Assembly: GCA_030295235.1 (NCBI GenBank)
Contig: AP026140.1
Location: 682,001-746,000 of the forward strand
DNA: 64,000 nt
Direction: 5' to 3'
DNA from: Fistulifera solaris
Lineage: Eukaryota; Bacillariophyta; Bacillariophyceae; Naviculales; Stauroneidaceae
The position numbers and the translations under genes were made by a program. Positions 10,394-19,444 of this stretch are shown here, in pieces (the first letter of the stretch is position 1; every line of letters starts with the position of its first letter). Below the pieces are notes generated by a model. It was not told the DNA's origin and did no database searches. It worked only from the letters and a program-made list of their open reading frames with translations.

Positions 10394-11865
10394 ATGAACA
10401 ACAGTATATCGGGTAATCCGGAAGAAACCACAGTCAGTCCCAAAGTTCGGAAAGTCGTTAGCTCGCTGAAGTCGGGTTTTCTGTTGACTGTCAACAATGC
10501 ACCAAAACTCCTGGAGGAAACCGGGGATGTCATTCGGACAAGTGAAAAGCATAAGACGGAATTCGGCGTCGGTCAGGGGGATCCCTAAGCTCATTTCTAT
10601 CATGAACAAGTTCGAAGATGATCCTGGGATCCAACTTCAGTGTAGCAAACTGGTTCAGGAGCTCTCAATGATCGATGACAACTTGGGAATGATTGCTGAT
10701 AGCAACGGAATCACTGCTATTCTGGTTGCCATGCTGAAACACGTGGATACGGATATGCAAGAAATTGGTTGTTTATGTTTAGCGAGTCTTTGCCGGCGTA
10801 ATGAAAACAAACAGATCATCGTGGATACGAGCGGCATTGAAGTTGTGCTGACTGCTATGGTGGCTTACCCAGAAAACACTGTCATACAAGCACAGGGCTG
10901 TCGATTCCTAGGTCTTCTTGCGGAAGGGGAATCCTTCCAACAGCTCTACAATAGCTGCCGTTGGTGGTGTAAGAGCCATTATGACCGGTATCAAGCTTCA
11001 CTCCAATGATCTGGATGTACAGCTTTACGGATGCAGTGCGATCGCTCACCTTACTGCTACGAACGATCCGAATCGTGGTGCAATAGCGTCCGCCGGTGGA
11101 ATTGAAACGACGCTGGCCGCCATGAAACAATTTCAATCAAGCGCGGAGTTACTGCAACAAACATGCGCTGCGCTGTGGAACTTGACGATCGATTACAAAT
11201 TCAATGCCACCACAATTATTAAGAGTAAGGGCTTACAGACCGTACTTCGGGTCATGAATCAGCATGAATTCGATGTAAAGATTCAAGAATCCGGCTGTGG
11301 TATTCTTCGCTATTTGACGGACGACGATAGAAACGGTGTCATTGTTGGAGCGGAAGGAGGAATAGCCGCTTTATTGTCGGCTATGCGGTCGTTTGAGGGC
11401 AACAGTATTATACAAAGTCAAGGGTGCGCTGCAGTTTCGAATTTGGCCGCGATTTCTGAAAATTTTGGCCCACTCACCAAGGCCGGTGCGATAGGGGTGA
11501 TCGTATCTGCCATGAGGCAAGTTTCAGATAGTGCAGAAGTTCAAAAGAATGGTTGCCGGGCTTTAAAAAGTTTGGGAACGACGGATCAGAATAAAACATC
11601 AATAGTAGCGAGCGGCGGCATGAAGCAAATGCTCGCAGCTATGCGTCGTTTTGAAGATAATCCTGGTTTACAAGGACTCGCTATACGAACTCTGGAAGAC
11701 TTGGCCTTCAACAATCAAATCAAGAAGCAAATGAAGTCAAGCCAAGTAGTCGAAGCCATTGAGCTCGCCAGAAAGTCAAACCCCTCCAATGTATTGATAC
11801 AAAAAGTCGGGAAAAAGCTCTTGGCGGCAATCGATCCTGAGAATTTCAGCGACTCCGAGAACTGA
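10394..11865 (+). CDS. Armadillo-repeat protein (two +1 frame breaks)
   Basis: About 490 residues of tandem armadillo repeats, roughly 42 residues each, with the recurring pattern 'VQ..GC.AL..L......N...I...GGI..ll.AM' (for example SQGCAAVSNLAAISENFG). Repeats run from about 10600 to 11780, with a short non-repeat N-terminus and an acidic end. Three successive frames carry the reading. Removing one G from the G5 run near 10578 and one G from the G4 run near 10926 restores one continuous protein, so I treat both as sequence errors. Armadillo arrays bind extended peptides and serve as scaffolds. Diatoms have many such proteins with unknown partners. The start is taken at MNNSISG (10394), though an ATG at 10370 is also possible. 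Confidence 0.75.
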
Positions 11866-11936
11866 TCGTAAACACTTGTTGCGTTTCAGGTGTACAAAGC
11901 GAAAAAGCCATTTTTAAAATCAATGCGTTGCTTCCT

Positions 11937-12739
11937 TCAATTATAAAGAATAATCTGCATGGCCATTTGAGCGTTTTTCGTCCCGTCATTCGTAGTTGAC
12001 TTCTGTCTCGTTGATGTCGGCCAACCAGAAATTGGGTTGCGAGTCCGCAGCAGCCACAAATTCTTTTCAATAGGGGACCATTCCATCGCATCTTCTCCAA
12101 GCCTTTGTTTCATTTCACGGAGGAACTCCTCACGTTGGACTCGATCGGATTGAGCAAAAACCCACACAGCCTTTTCCTTCCTCAAAAGTTCCTCGCATAT
12201 CCGTGCTGCTCCCCGAGCCACAGCCGCCGACTCGAATACGTCGGAAAGAACATACCAGTCGCAGTCGGGTAAATTGTTGTTTGTCAATAGAAGATCCACA
12301 GTACGAGTTTTCACCACCAAGCCTTGTTCTTCCGCGGCAGCCCGTACTAGCGCCAAGGCAAATTCATCAATATCGGTTGCCCACACGTGGGGTATGCCAA
12401 TCTTGGCGGCCGCGATGGATGGTAGACCGGGCCCACAACCCAGTTCACAAAACGATTGTGCATGAGGAGCATGCTGTTCGATTTGAGAAGCGGCGACGCG
12501 TGCCGAGGGCCACACTTGCGTCGCCAAAAAGTTGACACGAGCGTAATGATTATCATCGCCCATCAGATCCATGGCCGAGGAAAGCACGAAAGAGTAGGCA
12601 CTAGTGGGGTCTTTGGTGCGAAGAGACGCTTTGTCGACCCGCAAGCCTTCGACTTTTAGTGAGAATGCAGAAACAATTCGATTTTCACCCAGCTGCAGGG
12701 TTGCAGCCGCCAAGAAAAAAGAACCAGTGGGTCCGACAT
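11937..12739 (-). CDS. Class I SAM-dependent methyltransferase (METTL/NNMT-like)
   Basis: About 260 residues of Rossmann-type methyltransferase. Motif I is FCELGCGPGLPSIAAAK, followed by an acidic residue after the second strand (ATDIDEF) and the post-motif region DCDWYVLSDVFE. The preceding VWPSARVAA, where a Trp-Pro-Ser/Ala helix packs on the cofactor, is typical of the METTL20/21-type protein-lysine methyltransferases (ETFBKMT, EEF1AKMT3), so a protein target is likely, though a small-molecule target cannot be excluded. The main frame has no ATG before residue 48. An upstream ATG at 12739 in the neighbouring frame (MSDPLVLF) joins it if the T6 run at 12715-12720 has lost one T. I therefore give 12739 as the likely start. 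The C-terminal 30 residues are polar and not conserved-looking. Confidence 0.7.
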
Positions 12740-13105
12740 GACTTCATCATCGGTCCTCAAACAGTTTGTCGCCAGCGATTGGATCAAAGCCTGGAGAGAA
12801 AGAGGTGCAACAATAATCTGCACTTTATAAATGAACAATTTTATTACTCCGTATGTGCTTTTTCGAGCGGTACCTGGTATGGGAAGAGTAAAACTTTGAC
12901 GAGGTCGCCATAGTCCTACGACGCTTTACATAGACTCCCTATACTGCGCTCCCAAATTTATAACGCCTTAAAAAATTCGGTCGTGACTCATGGATGAGCT
13001 CATGACTGTTTTCATCATTTATTTTCTTATCTTCAATCTTCATACGCAATAATACCAAAGATATAATATTATTATCTTCCTTCCGAGACTTCCTTCTCAA
13101 AGAGA
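12740..13105. other. Divergent promoter region
   Basis: About 365 bp between the methyltransferase (minus) and the M1 peptidase (plus). AT-rich near 13030-13080. It presumably drives both genes. No motif was recognised with confidence. Confidence 0.4.
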
Positions 13106-15110
13106 ATGACAGAACAAGATCAAACGAGTCTGGGAAATCCCCAGGAAATACGCGTAACTCATCTCGAATGGAGCGTCAATGTGGATTTCGAGGCGACGAT
13201 ATTTCGTGCGACGGCCACGTACCAAATGGAACGAGTGAACGCGAAAGCTAACGTTTTAAACCTCGATACGTCGCATTTGATGATTGAAAGTGTCAGCAAT
13301 CCGGAGGATGGGTCGGCTTTGCAATACAAACTAGTCAAGAATGAGAAAGAACATTTGGGAACGCAACTTTCGATTCTACTTCCGCCCGGAGCGAAGCGAG
13401 TTGCTATCGCATACCGTACGACCACCGCTTCCTCGGCGATTCAGTGGCTTCCTCCGTCACAAACAGCTGGAAAGCGACATCCGTATCTGTTTACTCAATG
13501 TCAAGCCATTCATGCTAGGTCCATGTTGCCATGTCAAGATCAACCGGGTGTCAAGATGACATTTGATGCGCACGTAACCGTTCCTTCTTGGGCCGTTTCC
13601 GTCATGTCGGGTGTCTTGGTTCGTAAAGACGAAGCTGCCGATGTCTCCGTCTTCCATTGGACGCAGAAAGTACCCGTGTCTTCTTACCTTATTGCCATGG
13701 CGGTCGGAGAGATCACCAAGAAGGATATCTCGGATCGTTGTGCGATTTGGTCGGAACCCGCCTTGGTAGACGTCGCCGCCGACGAATTCGCGCAATCGGA
13801 AGAATTCCTACAAATCGCTGAAACGATCGCCGGAACGCCCTATGTATGGGGTCGCTATGATCTGCTGTGTTTGCCTCCGTCGTTCCCGTACGGGGGGATG
13901 GAAAATCCCTGCCTCACCTTTGTGACACCGACGCTGCTCGCGCGGGATCGGAGTCTCGCGGATGTGGTAGCCCACGAGATTGCGCATAGTTGGACCGGTA
14001 ATTTGGTGACCAACGCGACGTGGGATCATTTTTGGCTCAATGAAGGGTGGACGACGTGGTTTCAGAGGAAGATCATGGCACGAATTCACAACGATGACCG
14101 TTTTCTGGATTTCGACGCCATTGGAGGCTACAAGACACTTCAAGACACCATGAAAGAGATGCCGACACAGTATCAAAGCCTAGTCCTCCCTATTGGTGAC
14201 AACGATCCCGACGATGCGTACTCTTCCGTGGCCTATGAAAAAGGATTCAATTTCTTGTATTCGCTCGAAAAACGTGTGGGCAAAGCATCGTTCGAGTCGT
14301 TCTTCCAAGCATATGTAAAGTCATTTGCAAGTAAGACTCTTACCTCGGAGGACTTCAAAGACTTTTTCTTAGAGCACTTCAAGGGAAACAGCGCTGTTGC
14401 TGGAATTCAATGGGACAAATGGTTCTATGAACCTGGTATGCCTCCAGAAGTACCAACATTCGATCGAACGTTGTCCGAAGCCTCCGAAAAGCTTGCCGAG
14501 GAATGGGTTGATGTAGATCAAAAATTTGCGCCAGAGCCCAAAACGGACATTAAAGGCTGGACGTCGCCGCAAATAACCTGCTTTTTGGATTCTTTGCAAG
14601 CGAGAACGGCATCGAAGCCTCTCAAATTAAGCACATTGAAAGCGATGGATGATCAATACAATTTTTCGCAAAGCCAAAACGCTGAAATTTTGTTTCGCTT
14701 CTGCGAGGTACGTCTGTGCAAATACCTGCTTGCTATAATACGAATCTATTTGAATAATAAATCTAACACTGTTTCTGTTCAAGATTTCAATCGCATCGGA
14801 AGATCAAAGCATGCTAATGGTGATTGTTTATTTCATCACGTCGCAAGGTAGAATGAAGTTCGTGCGCCCGCTCTACAGAGCACTTCACGAATCTGAGATG
14901 GGAAGGGATCTGGCAGTGGACGCATTTTTGAAAAACAAAGACTTCTACCACCCTATCTGTGCTAAGATGATTGCGTCGGATCTGAAACTGACAGTCGCCA
15001 AGCCAAACGACGATGTAGTTGACAGCAGCTCTGACAGTTACTGGAAAATGGCGGTACTAGTCGGGGCAGTTGCTGTGGCTGCTACTTTCATTTTCTCCAG
15101 AAGGAAGTAA
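13106..15110 (+). CDS. M1 aminopeptidase / leukotriene-A4-hydrolase-like, C-terminal membrane anchor
   Basis: CDS = 13106-14707 joined to 14784-15110, giving 642 residues. It has the three parts of the LTA4H branch of M1 peptidases: a beta-rich N-domain, a thermolysin-like catalytic domain with the GxMEN exopeptidase motif (PYGGMENPCLTF) and zinc site HEIAHSW...NEGW (about residues 290-313), and a helical leuk-A4-hydro C domain. The zinc ligands and catalytic Glu are intact. The 76 bp intron has donor GAG|GTACGT and acceptor TTCAAG|ATT and joins in frame. Unusually, the protein ends in about 18 hydrophobic residues (MAVLVGAVAVAATFIF) followed by SRRK, which looks like a tail anchor absent from animal LTA4H. 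The likely role is an aminopeptidase (possibly also epoxide hydrolase) held on the cytosolic face of a membrane. The epoxide-hydrolase activity is not predictable from sequence. Confidence 0.9.
14708..14783 (+). other. Intron of the M1 peptidase gene
   Basis: 76 bp, donor GTACGT, acceptor TTCTGTTCAAG with a preceding T-rich tract. It lies after a complete codon (phase 0), and joining the exons keeps the reading frame and family homology. Confidence 0.85.
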
Positions 15111-15145
15111 TGCCTTTACTGAGGTTTTATTACGTATTTAATGAA

Positions 15146-15359
15146 CTTAGCTTTCTCTATACTGGCACGCATGCGTCAAGCGTTATGCTGTAGTCGAAGG
15201 TTTTATCTGTCAGGAACACTGCAGAAGGAGGGGTCGAGTCGACTTTTGATTTCTTAGCTTTCTCTATACTGGCACGCATGCGTCAAGCGTTATGCTGTAG
15301 TCGAAGGTTTTATCTGTCAGGAACACTGCAGAAGGAGGGGTCGAGTCGACTTTTGATTT
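15146..15359. repeat. Perfect 107 bp tandem duplication over the CtpA 3' end
   Basis: Positions 15146-15252 and 15253-15359 appear identical base for base. The right copy contains the last 17 codons or so and the stop (15310) of the CtpA gene, and the left copy repeats this sequence in the downstream region. The CtpA frame itself is not damaged. The identity implies a very recent duplication or an assembly artefact. Confidence 0.9.
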
Positions 15360-16814
15360 CCTTGAAATCAACCTTAGATGTATCCGAAACGACTCCGGGG
15401 AGAAAAAGAGAAACGCCATCGGTGAGGTCAGGCTTTATTCCAGTGCCTTGAATGTCCGTTCCATTGGGTGTGACATAACGCGCCACTGTCAGAACTAATC
15501 CGGCGCCGTTCTTCAGTCCGTACACTGCCTGTATAAGACCCTTTCCAAAGCTTGTGCTTCCCATAAGCACTGCTCGGCAGTTATCATGGAGCGATCCTGC
15601 TAGAACTTCCGATGCCGAAGCGGTCCTACCATCAATCCAAACCACTAATGGATCGGTTTTGTCGATGGCTAGCTTGTCAGCTGCAGTGCGGAAAGGTAGT
15701 TTCACATCCGCATTATCCACGACGTATGTAGCAACACGATCACTCATAAAAAGGCTCGATATTTCGACTGCAGATTGAAAAGCACCGCCTGTGTTCTGCC
15801 TCAAATCAAGAACGTATGCATTGGCTCCAGCTACCTCTAGCTCTCGAAGAGCCTCTTCCAGTTTGGCTTTCACTAGCCCGTTAAACTCGGTTATTTTGAT
15901 GTAAGCTACAACTGTTCCATCTTGACGCCGTTCTGATATCTTGTAACGGATTGGGTTTTTGACTTCGGCAAACTGGCGAGGAAGGATAAGGTCTTCACTC
16001 GATTTACTCCCCTTTCTCTGCACAGTCATTGTGACCGTTGGTGCTTCTGGTTTTTCCGATATTTGATCAATGATATCAAATGCATTGCGACCCTTATTTG
16101 AGACTCCGTTGATCGCAAGGACGGTATCTCCAACCTGCAGACCGGCACGTGCGGCAGCCGAGCCCGGAATCGGAGGTGCACCCACGACAATGTCCTTGTT
16201 CTCGTTCGGCATCAACGTAGCTCCGACACCAATCAAATCATACTTTTGTATCGCCGAGTATGCAGCAGGGTCCAAAACACGGCTGTATTTGTCTTTGAGA
16301 CTATCTACCATGGAGGATATAAGCTTAATCACTTGCGTTTCGTCGTTTCCGGCCTTTGCTACGGATTTCAGATACTTTTTGCGTACTTGATCCCAATCCT
16401 GTCCGCCGAAAGTTCTATCAATGTAGTACTTATTGACAAGATCCCATGTTTCTTCGACAGTCGCTGTGCCGGATACTTGAGTGGACTCCTTTCTGGGAGA
16501 CTGAAGAATCGAAATTTCGTCGGCAAAAGCCGGTAAAATTAATCTTTCTGAGCAATAAATTTTGGGAGGAAAAGAACCAAGCTCCCTGTCAGCAGTGCCC
16601 CCGTCAGCTGCTTTCCAACGCATTGGATTAGCTCGTTCTGGCTTTGTTTGCGGACGCGCGGTTCAGCATCAGGCAAGTAGCCGATCTTTCCGAGTCGCCG
16701 TGAAGTTATTAGTGGCGCGAGTGTTGCTGGCCGTCCGACGGAATGCTGGGTCACCCAAGAAGAACCTGGTTGCAAGGCCAAGTGAAGAATTATAATTTTC
16801 AAACTGGACTTCAT
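15310..16814 (-). CDS. ctpA: Thylakoid-lumen C-terminal processing protease CtpA
   Basis: A PDZ-containing S41 serine protease. In plastids and cyanobacteria CtpA removes the C-terminal extension of PSII D1 in the lumen so that the manganese cluster can assemble. The sequence shows the PDZ domain (AARAGLQVGDTVLAINGVSN), then the S41 core with the nucleophile in GRTASASEVLAG and the general-base lysine in GSTSFGKGLIQ. The N-terminus (ATG at 16814) starts with an ER-type signal peptide, then a basic transit region, then a second hydrophobic stretch (LTGALLTGSLVLFLP) and a lumenal cleavage-like PAFADE, as expected for a three-step route through a secondary plastid. The targeting part and the protease are in different frames. 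One additional A in the CCCAAAATTT run near 16557 joins them. The mature length is normal. The gene's 3' end lies in a perfect 107 bp duplication. Confidence 0.88.
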
Positions 16815-17152
16815 AGCTTACTGAGGAGGTAGCCTGTATTGTTGTTGTCGGCCATTGGCTTTTGGTATTGCGGCTATATTGATTGGCATAATATCCAGAA
16901 AATCGACGGACGCCAAACACTGCGCTATTTCCAGTCCGTCTTGTGTACGAACGTATAAATAGAATAGTAATGATAGACACCGTTAAGACATTATGGCTAT
17001 TGTGATTGCGACTTCTTTGGTCACTTTTTGATCGCGAGAGAAAATTCCCGCACAGTTCCCAAAATTCAGAGCATACGAACAATGATGGTGCTTGAGCAAC
17101 CTCTTCGGTAGGTCCTTTTATTGTAGACTCAAATGATGTCATCGAAGAAGCA

Positions 17153-17665
17153 ATGACATATCCAATGAATCGATTTGTAACTTATTTGTCGCTGTGCAGC
17201 TCTGTCGTTAATGCCTTTGTACCACCTCGTCCACTTTTGGCTGCTTCCTCTCCTGTATGGGCTGCCACATTGCCATGCTTGATGGAAAGCCATGTGCCTC
17301 TGAACTGTGTGGCCGAACGCGTCTCGACGCTATGCATTTCGGAAGGTATGAATACAGCAGGATCCGTACCCCATGTCTTGGTCGCTGCTACGATTGCTGT
17401 CCCTATACTCGCTATTGCAAAGTTCATGTATTCTTCTTACATTATACCCGAAGCGGCGAAGCAACTCGAGTCGGAAACGAAGGAGTTGGCACCCAAACTG
17501 TGGAGGGAGATGAAAGACGAGTTGGAAGATGGAGAAATACTAGAGCAGCGGCCTGATCTGATGGAGCAACTGTTTACGAAGATACAGCCGTATCTTCTGA
17601 AGGAAATCGCAGAGCAAATGCAAGAAGAGTCGGAAGCCGAAGAGCCAGAGCCGCCCCAAACGTGA
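17153..17665 (+). CDS. Small plastid-targeted membrane protein of unknown function
   Basis: 170 residues. Residues 1-22 form a signal peptide ending in VNAF|VPPRP, close to the diatom plastid motif (Phe at +1), so import into the plastid is likely. One transmembrane segment lies at about residues 74-95 (VLVAATIAVPILAIAKFMY), followed by a long charged helix (SETKELAPKLWREMKDELED) and an acidic/proline tail. I do not recognise the family. The start could be Met1 or Met5. It lies divergently to CtpA with only 338 bp between start codons, so the two may share a promoter. Confidence 0.6.
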   Translation: MTYPMNRFVTYLSLCSSVVNAFVPPRPLLAASSPVWAATLPCLMESHVPLNCVAERVSTLCISEGMNTAGSVPHVLVAATIAVPILAIAKFMYSSYIIPEAAKQLESETKELAPKLWREMKDELEDGEILEQRPDLMEQLFTKIQPYLLKEIAEQMQEESEAEEPEPPQT

Positions 17666-17948
17666 TTTCAGCAATAGTGGTACTAGACGGAAAACTGTGG
17701 CGAGTCGAGGTGTCGGTAGAGACGTTGACGCCGAATGTTAGCTTAAAGCTAAACCAATCTTTTGCTTTTTGTTGGTGACAAAAGCACTTTGGAATACCGT
17801 GTTCTCAGCACTATAAACTTTCATAACGGACATCACAAATCAATTCGATCACATAGTTCGTTCTAATCGACACCACAGTCGAATGGAAAAATCTCTAAAA
17901 CAAGTCAACTGTGGGCATTTAGCATATTATCTCCACTCATTTCGTCTC

Positions 17949-18473
17949 CTACTTGTTAAGAGTCCACCAGTTAGTCTTCTTCTCCGGCTCAGGTTCAGGT
18001 TCTGGTTTCTTTTTATTAAACATGCTGAATAGCCCTCCACCTTTCTTCAAATCGGAGTCATCCGGAGCTCCACCAGGTCGCTGCATGTAGGGTATATCCT
18101 TGGGATCTTTTACCTTAGTCGGATCGACGGGGAACAAGTTTTGCCGCCCGATTTCTGCCAATCTGCGAAGGACCTACTCTTGAAGGTGGTGATGCCAACT
18201 TTTCCGAGGTTCTTTCCTTTGTTCGCTTCCCTCTCTTTTGCCTTAATCTTATTCCATTGTTCCTTCGACATTCCAGAAGCTGCAGAGAACAACGCAAAAT
18301 GAGAGTACGAGTAGACAAATGGATGAGACATCGACAAAATACCTACGGATGTACTCCATCGATAACGAGCTTTCGTTCGATGTTGCTCCCACCGCCGAGC
18401 CCGTAAAGGACGACGACGGGGAGAAAGCGTGAGCACCAACAACTAGGGCGGAAAGAAGGAATGTGGTCTTCAT
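17949..18473 (-). CDS. Small plastid-targeted basic protein, one intron
   Basis: Exon 1 is 18473-18347 and exon 2 is 18279-17949. The signal peptide ends in GAHAF|SPSSSF, a good secondary-plastid motif, and is followed by a Ser-rich transit-like stretch. The mature part is basic and helical (SKEQWNKIKAKEREANKGKN), then has a conserved-looking segment (NLFPVDPTKVKDPKDIPYMQ) and a C-terminus rich in Pro-Glu repeats ending WWTLNK. The 67 bp intron uses donor GTAGGT and acceptor TCTGCAG (phase 1). Exon 2 contains one frame change: adding an A to the A4 run near 18138 restores continuity between SGGK and NLFPVD. About 150 residues in total. I do not recognise the family. The tryptophan-rich end and size would fit a thylakoid-associated or stromal accessory protein, which is a guess. 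Confidence 0.6.
18280..18346 (-). other. Intron of the small plastid protein gene
   Basis: 67 bp, donor GTAGGT, acceptor CTCTGCAG. Phase 1. This choice joins the signal-peptide exon to the downstream helical frame. Confidence 0.7.
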
Positions 18474-18781
18474 GGTTTACACCGAATCAGTAGATTACAA
18501 GGGTTCAATTCAAAATAAACGAATTTTGTTGCTGGGGGTTCTGTTTTTGTTTTGTTCGATGACGCCGCTTTGAACTTAGAAATCTTCTTACTTTTTTTCT
18601 TTATAGTGGCTTACTACTCTGGCATATGATGAGGTTTTTGCTGACTCCTCACTGCTTAGCTGGTAAGTGACGTATCGGTATTGAGCCCGGCCGATTGACG
18701 CCATCAAACGCACTAGGGTTGACGTTCATTAACTAGCACGCTGCCTAAACCATCCGAAAAGTTTTACTTTCGCTGTGACAA

Positions 18782-18800
18782 GGGGGGGTGTGGGGGTGGG
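18782..18800 (+). other. G-quadruplex-capable G run
   Basis: The stretch is G7-TGT-G5-T-G3. The first run can split into two G3 tracts, giving four tracts with short loops, the usual quadruplex pattern on the plus strand. It lies about 310 bp upstream of the small plastid gene's start codon. Confidence 0.5.
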
Positions 18801-19164
18801 ATTTTTGAGAATCCATGGACTTATTTTGGACTTTACTTTGGTCGAATGTATGTTAAATGACTCGCCACAGGTCATTGATACTACTATTATAGGTTATTGT
18901 TGCAAAAATTTCAAAATATCAATGAAGTACTAAGATGTATGAAAAATCATTTGTTTTTGTCGAAAGAAAGCATGCAGTATCACTTATAAAGTCAAGTGAG
19001 CTTATTTATTCCGTTGGAGTCAAATGGACGGCCGGCTTCTTGACCGTTTGTTCCTACAAAAAAAGCCTTATTCCTCTAGCCAATTTTGGCGAATAAATAT
19101 CCGTTGTTAAAGCGTGACTTGACCCACCAAAATTGTGACCCGTGGGCTAATATATTTGTTGCTG

Positions 19165-19430
19165 GTAACACCTGTCTATGAACAAGTGGTGTTCATTGTT
19201 CAAGAATCAAGTCTTTCAGAACAAGCTTGTAGATAAATCTTGGAAATTCAATTAATGCTAGACTGTAGACTGTCTGAGAACAAGTGGTCTTTTATGACAA
19301 GCTTGAATGTTCACTGTTCACTACGCACGGAGAATTTATTGGCTGTTAGTAGAGACTGTCTATGAACAAATAATGGTGTTCATTACTTCAGAATAAATTC
19401 TTAGCGTCTGTTCTGCGAACAATGAATGTT
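19165..19430. repeat. Degenerate 'CTGTCTATGAACAA' repeats
   Basis: Four related blocks near 19171, 19268, 19358 and 19405 share CTGTCT(AT)GA(G)AACAA followed by a GTTCA-containing part. They are about 90 bp apart at first and then shorter. They differ from the adjacent minisatellite unit and may be an older array. Confidence 0.4.
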
Positions 19431-19444
19431 CACTACAAACAATA

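Larger units (their letters stand above)
18474..19444. other. Intergenic region before the minisatellite
   Basis: About 970 bp without a gene. It contains a G-rich run at 18782-18800 and, from about 19165 to 19430, several imperfect copies of a 'CTGTCTATGAACAA...GTTCA' theme. The rest is AT-rich and featureless. Confidence 0.5.

Noticed and set aside
16669-17142. 157-codon minus-strand frame upstream of CtpA
   Set aside because: Low-complexity, no similarity, overlaps the CtpA N-terminus in another frame and its promoter.
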